Made by a program: the position numbers and the translations under genes
Part shown: piece after piece, positions 9,982-19,411 of the stretch
Position numbering within the stretch: the stretch's first letter is position 1
How the letters are laid out: the number at the start of each line of letters is the position of its first letter
The notes under the pieces: generated by a model
Databases searched by the model: none
What the model saw: the letters and a program-made list of their open reading frames with translations, nothing else
What the model was told of the DNA's origin: nothing
Assembly: GCA_026982895.1 (NCBI GenBank)
Contig: JALWQW010000019.1
Location: 80,500-125,956 of the forward strand
Source of the DNA: Microcaldota archaeon
Lineage (GTDB): Archaea > Micrarchaeota > Micrarchaeia > Anstonellales > J096
Direction of reading: 5' to 3'
DNA: 45,457 nt

Positions 9982-10032
9982 AGGTTTCCATTCATAAAAA
10001 ACATTTATAAGGCTTTTTCTTCTTATTCTGCT

Positions 10033-10791
10033 ATGCGTCTTCTTATTATTCATACAGATAAAGCGCCGAGCAGTTTAATGGCCAAATATGTCCGTGAATT
10101 TTTGGAGAGCGAGTCCTTGAATGGTATCCATGTTGATTGGCAGAAAGTTGAACACCAAGTTAAGTGGGAAGCAAAAGCCGATCAAATCCTCGTGCTTTCC
10201 CCTCATAAAAGCAAGGAAAACATTCCCCTGCTTTCTCTACATGTGCCTGGCAATCCTTGCGAGCATTGGGTTAGCGGCGACGACTATACACTTAACATCA
10301 CTAACCCTCTTTTCAATTACAGGCTTTTCCTCTCTGCTTATGAAGAAGTGGAGAAAGCCAATGTTGGCATTTCATTTTCATATGAGGTGGATCATCATGG
10401 CCCCACAATTCAAAGCCCTGTTGTGTTTTATGAGATAGGAAGCGATGAGAGCATGTGGAATAGGGAGGATTTGGCGGAACTAATGGCGAGGGCTTTTGTT
10501 AAGTCCTTAAAAAGCGATAAAAAACCGAGCAAAATCTTAGCTGGGTTTGGCGGAGGCCATTACGCGCCTAAATTTGTTAAAGCAACTGTCGAGAAGGGCT
10601 ATACATTTTCTCACATCCTCGCTAAGTATGCTATGGAGTGTGCTACTGACGATGTGATAGAGCAGGCGCTGACGAAGAGCACTCAGCCCATCGACGGCAT
10701 TGCCTTGGACTGGAAAGGTCTTAAGGGCGAGCAGAGGCAGCGATTAACAAAAATCGCAGAGGAGCTTTCTTTACCTGCCGAGCGCCTTTAG
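10033..10791 (+). CDS. dtdA: D-aminoacyl-tRNA deacylase (DtdA/GEK1 type)
   Basis: GNPCEHWVSGDDYTLNITNP, EVDHHGPTIQSPVVFYEIGS, GFGGGHYAPKFVKATVEKGYTFSHILAKYA. Confidence 0.92.
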   Translation: MRLLIIHTDKAPSSLMAKYVREFLESESLNGIHVDWQKVEHQVKWEAKADQILVLSPHKSKENIPLLSLHVPGNPCEHWVSGDDYTLNITNPLFNYRLFLSAYEEVEKANVGISFSYEVDHHGPTIQSPVVFYEIGSDESMWNREDLAELMARAFVKSLKSDKKPSKILAGFGGGHYAPKFVKATVEKGYTFSHILAKYAMECATDDVIEQALTKSTQPIDGIALDWKGLKGEQRQRLTKIAEELSLPAERL

Positions 10792-11439
10792 GATATTGCC
10801 TATAGTTGCACTGAATATATCCAATGCTTCTAGAGCGTATATTGGCACATAAGCGAAGGGTTTTTCAACCTCCTCATGAATCAAGCCGATTTCATGACTG
10901 TTTATGAGTTCTTTGGATTCTTCTCCCGATGGCAATTTAATGCTTAACTTAACACCATTTTTTATGAAGTCCTTTTTTACCATGACTTCATCCAATGTCT
11001 TCAACGCTATGTGTAGGTTTTCTTCATATATTGCACTGTTGTGATGTTCCTTTCCACTTGTCAATGACTTTTCTTTCCTTTTAATTATGAAATTCAAGAT
11101 TGGCTTTTCTTTAAAATAATAATCGCGCTTTTTGTCTATGAAGATGTGCTTGTAATAGGCCTGTTGAAAAGCATAAGCCGTCGATATAATGGTGCTGCCA
11201 ATGATTCGTTCTGCAAAGTCATTTATGTTGAGGAGCTCGTAATCGCCCTTCCACATGGGAATCCTATCTTCTCTCTCCACCATACTTCTAGCAGGTATCT
11301 CGCCACGAATGTACAATGTGAATGGTCCTCTTCCACTTATTTTATCCTCTAAGATTTCTAATGTTTTGAAATAATGCCCTCTAACATCATTGTCCTTTCT
11401 CCCAGGTAGGAGTTCTATACTTTTATGTTTGGGTAACAT
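10771..11439 (-). CDS. Hypothetical protein (222 aa)
   Basis: Complete ORF convergent with dtdA and overlapping its 3' end by 21 nt; no domain recognised. Confidence 0.65.
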   Translation of the reverse strand: MLPKHKSIELLPGRKDNDVRGHYFKTLEILEDKISGRGPFTLYIRGEIPARSMVEREDRIPMWKGDYELLNINDFAERIIGSTIISTAYAFQQAYYKHIFIDKKRDYYFKEKPILNFIIKRKEKSLTSGKEHHNSAIYEENLHIALKTLDEVMVKKDFIKNGVKLSIKLPSGEESKELINSHEIGLIHEEVEKPFAYVPIYALEALDIFSATIGNILKALGR

Positions 11440-11564
11440 AGCCCACGCTTCTGCGACATAGTGTTTAAAAATATTGTTTATGGCCCTGTTTCCTTTGGAT
11501 TAGGGAAGCGTCTAATCAAAGCTCTTTTTAATGTTTCTAACCTAAAAAACAATCAGGCGAGAAG

Positions 11565-12815
11565 ATGAGTGGGGAGCTGAAAGAAGGGAAGAAAGGAAAG
11601 CAAATGGAACAGCAGCAGCCAAAGGCTGAGGAGCCCTTAGAAGAAACACAAAAAGAAAAACGAGAGGGGTTGAAATTGAAGAGAGAAGCGGCTAAGCTAC
11701 TTGAAGAGGCTAAGGGAGATTGGAAGAAGTTGGGAGAGGCCCTCTATGCCATTTACAAGCAAGATAAGAAGAAAGCCTTCAAGCTCGTTGGCATTATCAG
11801 CCGCGACGAGAAATTAAAGAAAGGAGTAACACTACTTGAATTAGAGGGTAATAGGGCTTACTTCGAAGAGTGCCTAGCTCACTTGGAAATAAATAAGCTT
11901 AATAAGGCCTTAGATGGTGAAGAAATTGGGAAAGCTGTGTTGGGCTTAGCTGCCTTATCTGGCTTAAAAGAGGTAGAAAGTGAGGAGGATGTAAAGAAGG
12001 TTTTCGCTATCTTTGTGTTAAAGGATGCGGCAAGGAGTTATGTTTGGGATGACCGATATACAGCAGCTAAGCTTATAGGAGAGCTTGGCTTACAGAAGGA
12101 GTTTAAGGCTGAGTTGATGCTGTTGATGTTTGATGGAAGCGACAATCAGAAGTGGATATCTGAAAAGTGGTACAAATTAAGAGAGTTTGTAGAGGATGTG
12201 TGGAAGAAGGCTGGGTTAGAAGATGTAAAAGTAGAATATATGAAGATGACTGAAGAGGAGAAAGAGTTAGTTAGAGGGTTAGTAAGAGAAGCGATGGTGA
12301 ATATTGATGAGTCAATGCGAATAGCAGCGGCTAAGCTTATAGAGGAGTTAGAATTACAAAATGAATTTAAGCCAGAGTTGATGCTGCTCATATTTGATGA
12401 CCTGAATAGTGTGAGAGAAGCAGCTGAAGATGCGTGGAGAAAGGCAGGCTATAGTGATGTGAGGGCTGAGTATGAGGCAATGGGTGAAGAGGGAAAAGAA
12501 AAAATGAGGAAGAAGATAAGAGAATATGTGAGGAGAGGTAATCAGGAAAAAGCACTCAGGGCCATAAGAGGGCTAAGCTTGGAGGAGGAATTCTTAGACA
12601 TCCTATTGGAGCTCGCCTACAAGGAAGGCTCTGGTGTTAGGAACGTGGCAAGAAAAGCCCTTGCCTCTTGGGTCAAAGAGAAGCGGCAAGAGGTCGAAGA
12701 GAAAGCAGTCAAGATAAAAGAAGGCAAAGCCCACCTAACCAACCCCTTCTCCCTTAGCGAAGATGTTAAGCTAAGCGAGGAGTTAGCTGTAGCTATGTCC
12801 TTGCTCTGCTCATAG
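11565..12815 (+). CDS. HEAT-like helical-repeat protein (416 aa), paralogue of 35550-38414 and 38521-40827
   Basis: Repeats [YTAAKLIGELGLQKEFKAELMLLMFDG] and [RIAAAKLIEELELQNEFKPELMLLIFDD..VREAAEDAWRKAG]; C-terminus EGKAHLTNPFSLSEDVKLSEELAVAMSLLCS. Confidence 0.85.
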   Translation: MSGELKEGKKGKQMEQQQPKAEEPLEETQKEKREGLKLKREAAKLLEEAKGDWKKLGEALYAIYKQDKKKAFKLVGIISRDEKLKKGVTLLELEGNRAYFEECLAHLEINKLNKALDGEEIGKAVLGLAALSGLKEVESEEDVKKVFAIFVLKDAARSYVWDDRYTAAKLIGELGLQKEFKAELMLLMFDGSDNQKWISEKWYKLREFVEDVWKKAGLEDVKVEYMKMTEEEKELVRGLVREAMVNIDESMRIAAAKLIEELELQNEFKPELMLLIFDDLNSVREAAEDAWRKAGYSDVRAEYEAMGEEGKEKMRKKIREYVRRGNQEKALRAIRGLSLEEEFLDILLELAYKEGSGVRNVARKALASWVKEKRQEVEEKAVKIKEGKAHLTNPFSLSEDVKLSEELAVAMSLLCS

Positions 12816-12857
12816 CGGCTCAGCAAAGCATTTAAACGTTTGCAGCTTATCCTCTAT

Positions 12858-13715
12858 GTGCGTGTAAAAATCCTCGCTGCTGATTCCATGGGCGTGCGCA
12901 GCTTAGCTACACTTGTAGAGTGCGGCAGGGAAAAGCTCTTCATCGATCCAGGCGTCGCTTTAGCTCCCAATAGATATGGCTATGGTCCTCATCCTATAGA
13001 GATAGAGCTAATGGAGGAGTTATGGGCGAAGATAAGGCAAGCAGTGGAGAAGGTCGATGCAGTTATCATTAGCCATTACCACTACGACCATTACAATCCC
13101 GACGAAGTGGACATCTTCGAAGGCAAAACCCTCTACATAAAAGATCCAAAGCACAACATCAATAAAAGCCAAAGAGGGAGGGCCAAGCTTTTCCTCGAAG
13201 AGCTTCAAGGCATTAAAGATGTGGAGGTAAAGGTGGCTGAAGAGCAGCACTTCTCCATAGGTGAGATGGAAGTCGAAACATCTAAAGCCGTGCCTCACGG
13301 CCCATCTACTCGCTTGGGCTATGTCGTAGAAACCTTTGTAAAATGCGGCGAACATAGCTTCTTACACAGCAGCGATGTCGAAGGGCCAGCATTGGATGAG
13401 CAGCTAGTCTTTATTCTCGAGAAAAAGCCAGACATAGCAATGGTCGATGGCCCTTTAAGTTACATCATGCAGCGCTACGGCCACAACAACCTCGTCAGGG
13501 CCATAGAAAATTTGGGCAAGATCGTCGAACATAGCGAGCTTATCTACGAACACCACTTCCTCCGCGACCTTCGTTACAAGGAGAAGATAAGGCCTGTCGA
13601 AGAAAAGGCCAAGCGTTTAGGCAGAAAAGCCCAAACAGCAGCCGAATTCATGGGCAAGAAGACACGCGTCCTCGAGAACATAAGGAAACGACTATATGAG
13701 ACTTATCCTGTCTAA
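12858..13715 (+). CDS. UPF0282-family metallo-beta-lactamase fold protein
   Basis: VRVKILAADSMGVRSLATLVECGREKLFIDPGVALAPNRYGYGPHPIE and SHYHYDHYNPDE; GTG at 12858 preferred to the TTG at 12840. Confidence 0.85.
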   Translation: MRVKILAADSMGVRSLATLVECGREKLFIDPGVALAPNRYGYGPHPIEIELMEELWAKIRQAVEKVDAVIISHYHYDHYNPDEVDIFEGKTLYIKDPKHNINKSQRGRAKLFLEELQGIKDVEVKVAEEQHFSIGEMEVETSKAVPHGPSTRLGYVVETFVKCGEHSFLHSSDVEGPALDEQLVFILEKKPDIAMVDGPLSYIMQRYGHNNLVRAIENLGKIVEHSELIYEHHFLRDLRYKEKIRPVEEKAKRLGRKAQTAAEFMGKKTRVLENIRKRLYETYPV

Positions 13716-13737
13716 AAATTGGTGGAAACAAACAAAT

Positions 13738-15546
13738 TCAAGCCTTCTTTTTACTCTTTTTTTCTCCTTTTACCTTTACATATTGTTTCTGCGTATTCAG
13801 GGCTTCCAGGAACGTTTGACCTATTTTCTCTTCATTTTCTTTAAAGGTCTTCAATACATCGCTTAACAAGCCCTTTACTTCCTTCAAAACCTTTTCTTGC
13901 CCCTTGGGCTTTTCTGCAATCTCCAAGAGCTCTTCTTCTACATGTCGCGTCAGCTCTTCGCTTAAAATCTCAGGCACATATTCGGATAGTGCCCTAAACA
14001 CAGCCAACCCAAGCTCAGACACGCGTATAGCATGCCCATACTTTACGAAGTACCTCCTCATAAAGAGCGTAGCAACAATCATAGCCCTTGTAGCCTTTGT
14101 CCCCAAATTACGCTTCTCCAGCTCTTTGACCAACGACGCTTCTGTGTAGCGAGCAGGAGGTTTTGTTTTTCCCTCCTTCTTCTGCTTTTTGTCTACTTTT
14201 ACAAGCTCACCTTCCTCAAATTTGGCGAGTTTTTTCTCCTCTACATTGTAGAACAATTTTCCTATTGTCAGCCAGCCCTTTTCTTTAATTTCCTGCCCCT
14301 TAGCTATAAATTCCATGCCGTTTGTCTCTGCTGTTATGCTTAGCTGTTCCAATTTTGCGTGGTCCATGAAGCTGGCGAGGAAGCGCGTTACGACGAGCTT
14401 GTAGAGTTTTTTCTCGTCACCTTCCAAATTGCTTTTTGGCAGTAATCCTGTTGGATATATAGCGGGGTGAGCAGGGTCATCCTTTCTTCCTTGATTAGGC
14501 CAGAGCTTTGCCTTGCCCAATAACATATCGACGGCTTCTCTGTACTCTTCGCTAAGCTTCATCTTCGATATCTTTTCGATAATTTTTTTGTAGCCCACAG
14601 TGGGCGGTAATTTCTGAGAACTAGTTCTTGGATATGATATGAGCGATGCTTCATAAAGGGTCTGCGCCAATTTCAGCGTTTTACTTGGCGAGAATCTGAA
14701 TGCTTTATAGGCATCCATCTGCAAGGTGGTTAAATCGTATGGATAAGGCGCGTACAGCGTTTTCTCTTCACTCTTTATGGCTTTTATGCTTGCTTCCTTT
14801 CCTATATTTTTGTAGAGTTCTTCTGCCTTTTCCTTTTCGAATATATTCCCCTCTTTATATTCAAATTCGCTTCCTTTCAACCATATGAATAATCTCCAAA
14901 AGGGCTTTGGCACAAATGTCTGTATGTCGATTTCTCTGCTCGTGGCTAGAGCCAATGTTGGTCCCTGCACCCTACCTATACTCATAACCCTAAACTGTCC
15001 GCTTGCCTTTCTTAAACTGCTCATAAGAGCTCGGCTCAGGTTTATACCATAATACCAATCTATGATATGCCTCGTTTCTCCTGCAATGGCATTGCCATAA
15101 TCGAACTCCATCTTGTTCTCGAAGGCCTTTTTTAGTTCAGAGGGGGTTAAGGTTGAGAATTTCATACGGTGAAGGGGTTTATCCTTAAAGACAAAGCGCC
15201 ATATATTGTAGCCTATTAAACTTCCTTCATTATCGAAGTCTGTCGCTACTGTCACTTCATCCGCTTTTTTGGCATAGCTTTTGAAAGCGGCCAGATAATC
15301 TTTAGTATAATAGGATTTCTTGTCGACCTTTGCCGATTCTTCCCATCCAATATCAAATACAGGATAATCATATCCTTTCTCCTTACTTACCAATCTATAT
15401 ACATGGCCTACGGCAGGTATTACAATGTACTCATTGTTTAGATTGTATAGTGCTACTTTCCTATGGAATAGCTCTCGCTTTGCATTGCCTATCGCAGCGG
15501 CTATTTTGCCGGCAACCTTAGGCTTCTCTGCTATAATTACATGCAT
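13738..15546 (-). CDS. topA: DNA topoisomerase type IA
   Basis: Toprim region (VIIAEKPKVAGKIAAAIG; ATDFDNEGSLIGYNIWRF) and active-site region LISYPRTSSQKLPP. Confidence 0.94.
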   Translation of the reverse strand: MHVIIAEKPKVAGKIAAAIGNAKRELFHRKVALYNLNNEYIVIPAVGHVYRLVSKEKGYDYPVFDIGWEESAKVDKKSYYTKDYLAAFKSYAKKADEVTVATDFDNEGSLIGYNIWRFVFKDKPLHRMKFSTLTPSELKKAFENKMEFDYGNAIAGETRHIIDWYYGINLSRALMSSLRKASGQFRVMSIGRVQGPTLALATSREIDIQTFVPKPFWRLFIWLKGSEFEYKEGNIFEKEKAEELYKNIGKEASIKAIKSEEKTLYAPYPYDLTTLQMDAYKAFRFSPSKTLKLAQTLYEASLISYPRTSSQKLPPTVGYKKIIEKISKMKLSEEYREAVDMLLGKAKLWPNQGRKDDPAHPAIYPTGLLPKSNLEGDEKKLYKLVVTRFLASFMDHAKLEQLSITAETNGMEFIAKGQEIKEKGWLTIGKLFYNVEEKKLAKFEEGELVKVDKKQKKEGKTKPPARYTEASLVKELEKRNLGTKATRAMIVATLFMRRYFVKYGHAIRVSELGLAVFRALSEYVPEILSEELTRHVEEELLEIAEKPKGQEKVLKEVKGLLSDVLKTFKENEEKIGQTFLEALNTQKQYVKVKGEKKSKKKA

Positions 15547-16383
15547 CTAATCCACCTTCACTATAAGACGAGCTGAGCTGTTGCTTTTTATAATTATAAC
15601 ATCGTTTGGCTCTAAATAAGTATTTATAAGAGGGACTCTCCACATGCCGTAGCATTTACATGTATTGTTTTTCTCCAAGTTCTTCAATTCGCTCTTTGGG
15701 GCTATGTAAAGGATTGTATTTTTGTCGAGGCTTTCTATTTGGGCAAAGACCCTTCCATTCAAAGGCAGTTCGACGAAGCCGTAACCTCCATAGACGGGGA
15801 CATCTACTTCAAAGGTTTTGTTCAGATATATTGTCGTTATATAACAGGTTTTTTCTTCACAGGCGACGCCGACGCCCAATGTTTCATACATAGGACTAAG
15901 CATAGTTTTTCTATGTGGTGGGCTATCCAACCAGCCTTTTATTGCACTTCCGCTCAAGTTGTTTTCATCCTTCAGGTAAGCCAGATTTTCTCCCACAGCT
16001 CTATAAGAGATATTAGCGGCCTTCAATCTATCTTCAACATCTTCCCCTTGTGGAGAGTAATGGGAAAAGAATCCCTCCTTTAACATTCGTTCAGAGTATG
16101 CCCTCGCAACCGCACTCGCTCTTTCATCGTAGGCAAGCTCCCCTACATTGTGTGCTTTTCTTACCTCATTTACAGCGTCATATATTGATAATTCATCGTC
16201 GCTGGGCGTAAAGTTCTTGCTTCCCATGGCTGATGTGCTTCTGCCGATTATCTGTATGTTTGGTTTTTCCTCTAGACCTGCCGAGAGGTATTTTGAAAAA
16301 TCATTCATGCTTTTATCGACGCAACCGACTGTGAGAAGCAGGAAGCTAAATGTTATTACCAATAATACTCCGTGCCGCATCAT
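15547..16383 (-). CDS. CAP/SCP-domain secreted lipoprotein-like protein
   Basis: Signal + lipobox-like LLLTVGC; AVNEVRKAHNVGELAYDERASAVARAYSERMLKEGFFSHYSPQGEDVEDRLKAANISYRAVGENLAY. Confidence 0.88.
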   Translation of the reverse strand: MMRHGVLLVITFSFLLLTVGCVDKSMNDFSKYLSAGLEEKPNIQIIGRSTSAMGSKNFTPSDDELSIYDAVNEVRKAHNVGELAYDERASAVARAYSERMLKEGFFSHYSPQGEDVEDRLKAANISYRAVGENLAYLKDENNLSGSAIKGWLDSPPHRKTMLSPMYETLGVGVACEEKTCYITTIYLNKTFEVDVPVYGGYGFVELPLNGRVFAQIESLDKNTILYIAPKSELKNLEKNNTCKCYGMWRVPLINTYLEPNDVIIIKSNSSARLIVKVD

Positions 16384-16433
16384 AGCCCTGTATTGATTGT
16401 AGTGGTTTTAAAGGTTTGCTTTCAAATTAGGCC

Positions 16434-17300
16434 ATGGAAAAGCACATATATGCTCTTTACGAGTTGGCAGACCAAGCGCCGAGAGTCTTTGGCGTTAAGA
16501 CAGGCACCCGTCTAGATAATATGTTTTATGTCTATGAGCAGGATGAGAGCGGCAGGATTATGAAGCGCACCCTTGGCGGTATTCCATACCAGAGTATAAT
16601 GAACTTAGTTGGCTCGCCAGATACGGGCAAGAGCCTCTTTGCTATGCAATTTGCCCTCTATCAAGCTTCGTTGAATTATAAGATTGTTATTCTCACGACG
16701 GAAACGCCGGCCAAGTTTTTATACAATTCTATAAAGGAGCGTTCGTTAGTTTTAGGTAAGAATTTTGATGAGATAAGCAGGAATATTTACATAGTGGATG
16801 TGAGCGAGGATGATAAGCTCCGCACCAGCCCGCATGCTATTCTTGAGCTTATGAAGAATGCCATTGAAACCAGTGGCGCGACTATATCGCTCGTTGATTC
16901 TATAACAGGCCTCTATGAGCATAATGAATTAGATGCTAGGAAGGTTGTGCGCCGTTTTTACAACTTCCTCAAATCTAAGAAGCAGACGGGCTTTTTAATT
17001 TCTCAAAAGAGGCGAAGCCAAGAGTCTTCGACTGTAGAAGCAGCTGGCGGTTTGGGCGTAGCGCACATTGTTGATGGCAGCATTGTTTTAGATAAAAAGC
17101 TCGTCAGCACGAAGTACGAGGAGACTATTTACGGCGTTTCTTTGGGCTCTGTTATAAGGACGATTCGTATAGATGGATGCAGATTAGCAGGCCACGAACA
17201 ATCCACCCATATACTCAAAATAAACGATGCAGGCGTTGTCGATATCGGCGAAGAGCTCTCACTTCATATAAAGAAAAATAGAGAGAGGGCTATGCTCTGA
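16434..17300 (+). CDS. KaiC/RadA-like RecA-superfamily ATPase
   Basis: Walker A GSPDTGKS, ETPAKFLYNSIKERSLVLG, Walker B-like ATISLVDSITGLYEH. Confidence 0.87.
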   Translation: MEKHIYALYELADQAPRVFGVKTGTRLDNMFYVYEQDESGRIMKRTLGGIPYQSIMNLVGSPDTGKSLFAMQFALYQASLNYKIVILTTETPAKFLYNSIKERSLVLGKNFDEISRNIYIVDVSEDDKLRTSPHAILELMKNAIETSGATISLVDSITGLYEHNELDARKVVRRFYNFLKSKKQTGFLISQKRRSQESSTVEAAGGLGVAHIVDGSIVLDKKLVSTKYEETIYGVSLGSVIRTIRIDGCRLAGHEQSTHILKINDAGVVDIGEELSLHIKKNRERAML

Positions 17301-17308
17301 GGATAATT

Positions 17309-18316
17309 ATGTTTAAGGTTTCATATCCTAGACCTGTAGCTTCTGATGCCGTCGTGGTTAATCATGGAAAAATAGTCCTCGTTAAGAGAAAGCACAAGCC
17401 GTTCAAAGGTGATTGGGCCTTACCAGGAGGTATGGTTGAAAGGGAATCTGTCGAGGCGGCGCTTGTTAGGGAAGTTAGAGAGGAAACAGGTCTAGATGTT
17501 GAACCAATGTTTGTTACAGGCGTTTATTCCAATTTAAGCAGAGACCCTAGAAAGACCATAAGCATAACTTATCTTTGCCGATTGAAAGGTGGCACATTGA
17601 AAAGCAGCGACGAAACGAAGCCGAGATGGTTTCCAATAAGCGAAGCCCTTGCCCTTCCAAAGGCCTTTGACCACGATATTGTCCTCAGAGAGGCGTTGGG
17701 TAAATTGGTGCATTATTTTATAGACACGATGCTGATGGAAGGGTTGAAGCGCGATGCGCCTGTCCTCCATTTGAAAAGAGCTGGCGGCGCTTTTAGACGG
17801 CTTGTCTTTATAATGCTCTCTGCCCGCACAAAAGATGAAACCACTGAAAAAGCGGTCGATGCACTTTTCTCCAAATACAAAAGTCCTGATGCCATTGCCA
17901 AAGCCTCGCTGCGGGATTTGGAAAAGATACTCTATGGCGTTGGCTTCTACAAGGTGAAAGCAAAGCATTTGAAAGCCCTCTCTAAATTCGTTGCGCAGAA
18001 GGGTATTCCAAACAGCGAATATGAGTTGAAAAAATTGCCTGGCGTTGGTCCTAAAACTGCCAGGGTTTTTTTGGCTGAGCTTGGCCATTCTGTCGTTGGA
18101 GCGGATGTTCATGTTCATAGGATAAGCAATCGTATCGGTTTGGTGAAGACGAAGAATCCAAGAGAAACTGAGAAAGCATTATCATTTTTAACACCGTGGG
18201 AGCGCCGACATGTCAATTTGGCTATGGTCGCTTATGGCCAGACGCTATGTAAGCCTATAAAGCCCCTTTGCCATGAGTGCCCTATCCGCGACTTCTGTGC
18301 TTCTTTTAAAGGTTAG
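17309..18316 (+). CDS. Fused Nudix hydrolase - endonuclease III (HhH-GPD, [4Fe-4S])
   Basis: Nudix box GGMVERESVEAALVREVREETGL (fits GX5EX7REUXEEXGU), then LPGVGPKTARV HhH with Lys, ADVHVHRI Asp and C-x6-C-x2-C-x5-C cluster. Confidence 0.93.
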   Translation: MFKVSYPRPVASDAVVVNHGKIVLVKRKHKPFKGDWALPGGMVERESVEAALVREVREETGLDVEPMFVTGVYSNLSRDPRKTISITYLCRLKGGTLKSSDETKPRWFPISEALALPKAFDHDIVLREALGKLVHYFIDTMLMEGLKRDAPVLHLKRAGGAFRRLVFIMLSARTKDETTEKAVDALFSKYKSPDAIAKASLRDLEKILYGVGFYKVKAKHLKALSKFVAQKGIPNSEYELKKLPGVGPKTARVFLAELGHSVVGADVHVHRISNRIGLVKTKNPRETEKALSFLTPWERRHVNLAMVAYGQTLCKPIKPLCHECPIRDFCASFKG

Positions 18317-18330
18317 CCTTCTTATTTTTA

Positions 18331-18397
18331 TTAGTGATGAGTTTGGAGGAACCTGAGCTTCGCACGGGGCGGTGATGAGGTGACTTGACTCTGATGT
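18331..18397 (+). ncRNA. Candidate C/D box sRNA (2'-O-methylation guide)
   Basis: C box GTGATGA 18334-18340; 12-nt spacer GTTTGGAGGAAC; D' CTGA 18353-18356; C' GTGATGA 18372-18378; 12-nt spacer GGTGACTTGACT; D CTGA 18391-18394; lies in the intergenic gap between convergent genes. Confidence 0.77.
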
Positions 18398-18409
18398 TGT
18401 TTAAGTGTT

Positions 18410-19411
18410 TTATTCTTTGAACCGAAAATCTACAACCCATCTGCTTATTGTCGCAGAGTAGCTGCCGCATGCCTTTGCATAAAGGACTTCGATTTCTTTA
18501 CCGAGCTTTTTTATAGCAGCCTTTATTTTCTTTATGGCATCGTCTTCGCCGCTCGCAAAAACATATGCATGCACCATGGCGTGGTCTTTTGCTAGATAAT
18601 AAGCAACATCGAAGAATTCAACAACATCCTTTGGCAGGGGCATGATAATCCTATCTGCCCATTTCTCCCATTTCTCATCTTTTAAGAGGTTTCTAACATC
18701 CCCCTCTATTATTTTGACATTTTCAACATTGTTTAAGAGTGTATTCTTCTCAGCATATTTGCTCGCTATATCATTCAGTTCGACGCTTATAATCTTACAT
18801 GTGGGGCATTTTTTTCCTATTAATATGCTGTATGGGCCCACTCCTGCGAAGAGTACTGCAACATTCTCCTTTGGCTTTACAAGTGAGGCTATTCTTGCTC
18901 TTTCTGTGGATAGTCTTGGGCTGAAATAAACTTTATCGACATCTAAATTAAGCAGTATTCCATTCTCCTTGTGCGTTGTTTCTGTTTTGTCGTCGCCAGC
19001 TAGCAACTCACTTTTTCTCACTCTAAATTCGCCTTCGACAGCAGTGGCTTTTTTCCTAACGCTCTTTATCTGCTTATGGCATTTTAAGAATTTCTCCGCT
19101 TCCTTCTTCAATTCACCTTCCGAAAGATTTCTCGGGTCGACGATGGCTATGTCGCCGATTACATCCACAGCGAGCTTAGTTTTACAGTCATCTTTGCTCC
19201 TTTTAAAATTCATTTCTATTAAACCAAATTCTATTTCTTTGCCTTTCAGTTCGCTAGCAGCCCTATCCAAACTTTCACCAGGCATTACCGGAAAATAAAC
19301 ATAATCGACATCTCTCTCTATATTGTATCCTGTTATTAATGCTCCACTGTCCTTCAGTATTGCGTGTGCTTCTTCTGCCCATCTTCGCTTTACTTTGATT
19401 GCCAGCACCAC
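18410..19411 (-). CDS. trm5: tRNA (guanine37-N1)-methyltransferase Trm5-like
   Basis: VDKVYFSPRLSTERARI, VAVLFAGVGPYSILIGKK, VELNDIASKYAEKNTLLNNV, RIIMPLPKDVVEFFDVAYYLAK. Confidence 0.9.
   Translation of the reverse strand: MVLAIKVKRRWAEEAHAILKDSGALITGYNIERDVDYVYFPVMPGESLDRAASELKGKEIEFGLIEMNFKRSKDDCKTKLAVDVIGDIAIVDPRNLSEGELKKEAEKFLKCHKQIKSVRKKATAVEGEFRVRKSELLAGDDKTETTHKENGILLNLDVDKVYFSPRLSTERARIASLVKPKENVAVLFAGVGPYSILIGKKCPTCKIISVELNDIASKYAEKNTLLNNVENVKIIEGDVRNLLKDEKWEKWADRIIMPLPKDVVEFFDVAYYLAKDHAMVHAYVFASGEDDAIKKIKAAIKKLGKEIEVLYAKACGSYSATISRWVVDFRFKE

Noticed and set aside
13738-15546. TopA as reverse gyrase
   Set aside because: Only 602 aa with a type IA core, no helicase domain and no C-terminal zinc fingers; an ordinary short TopA is the simplest call.
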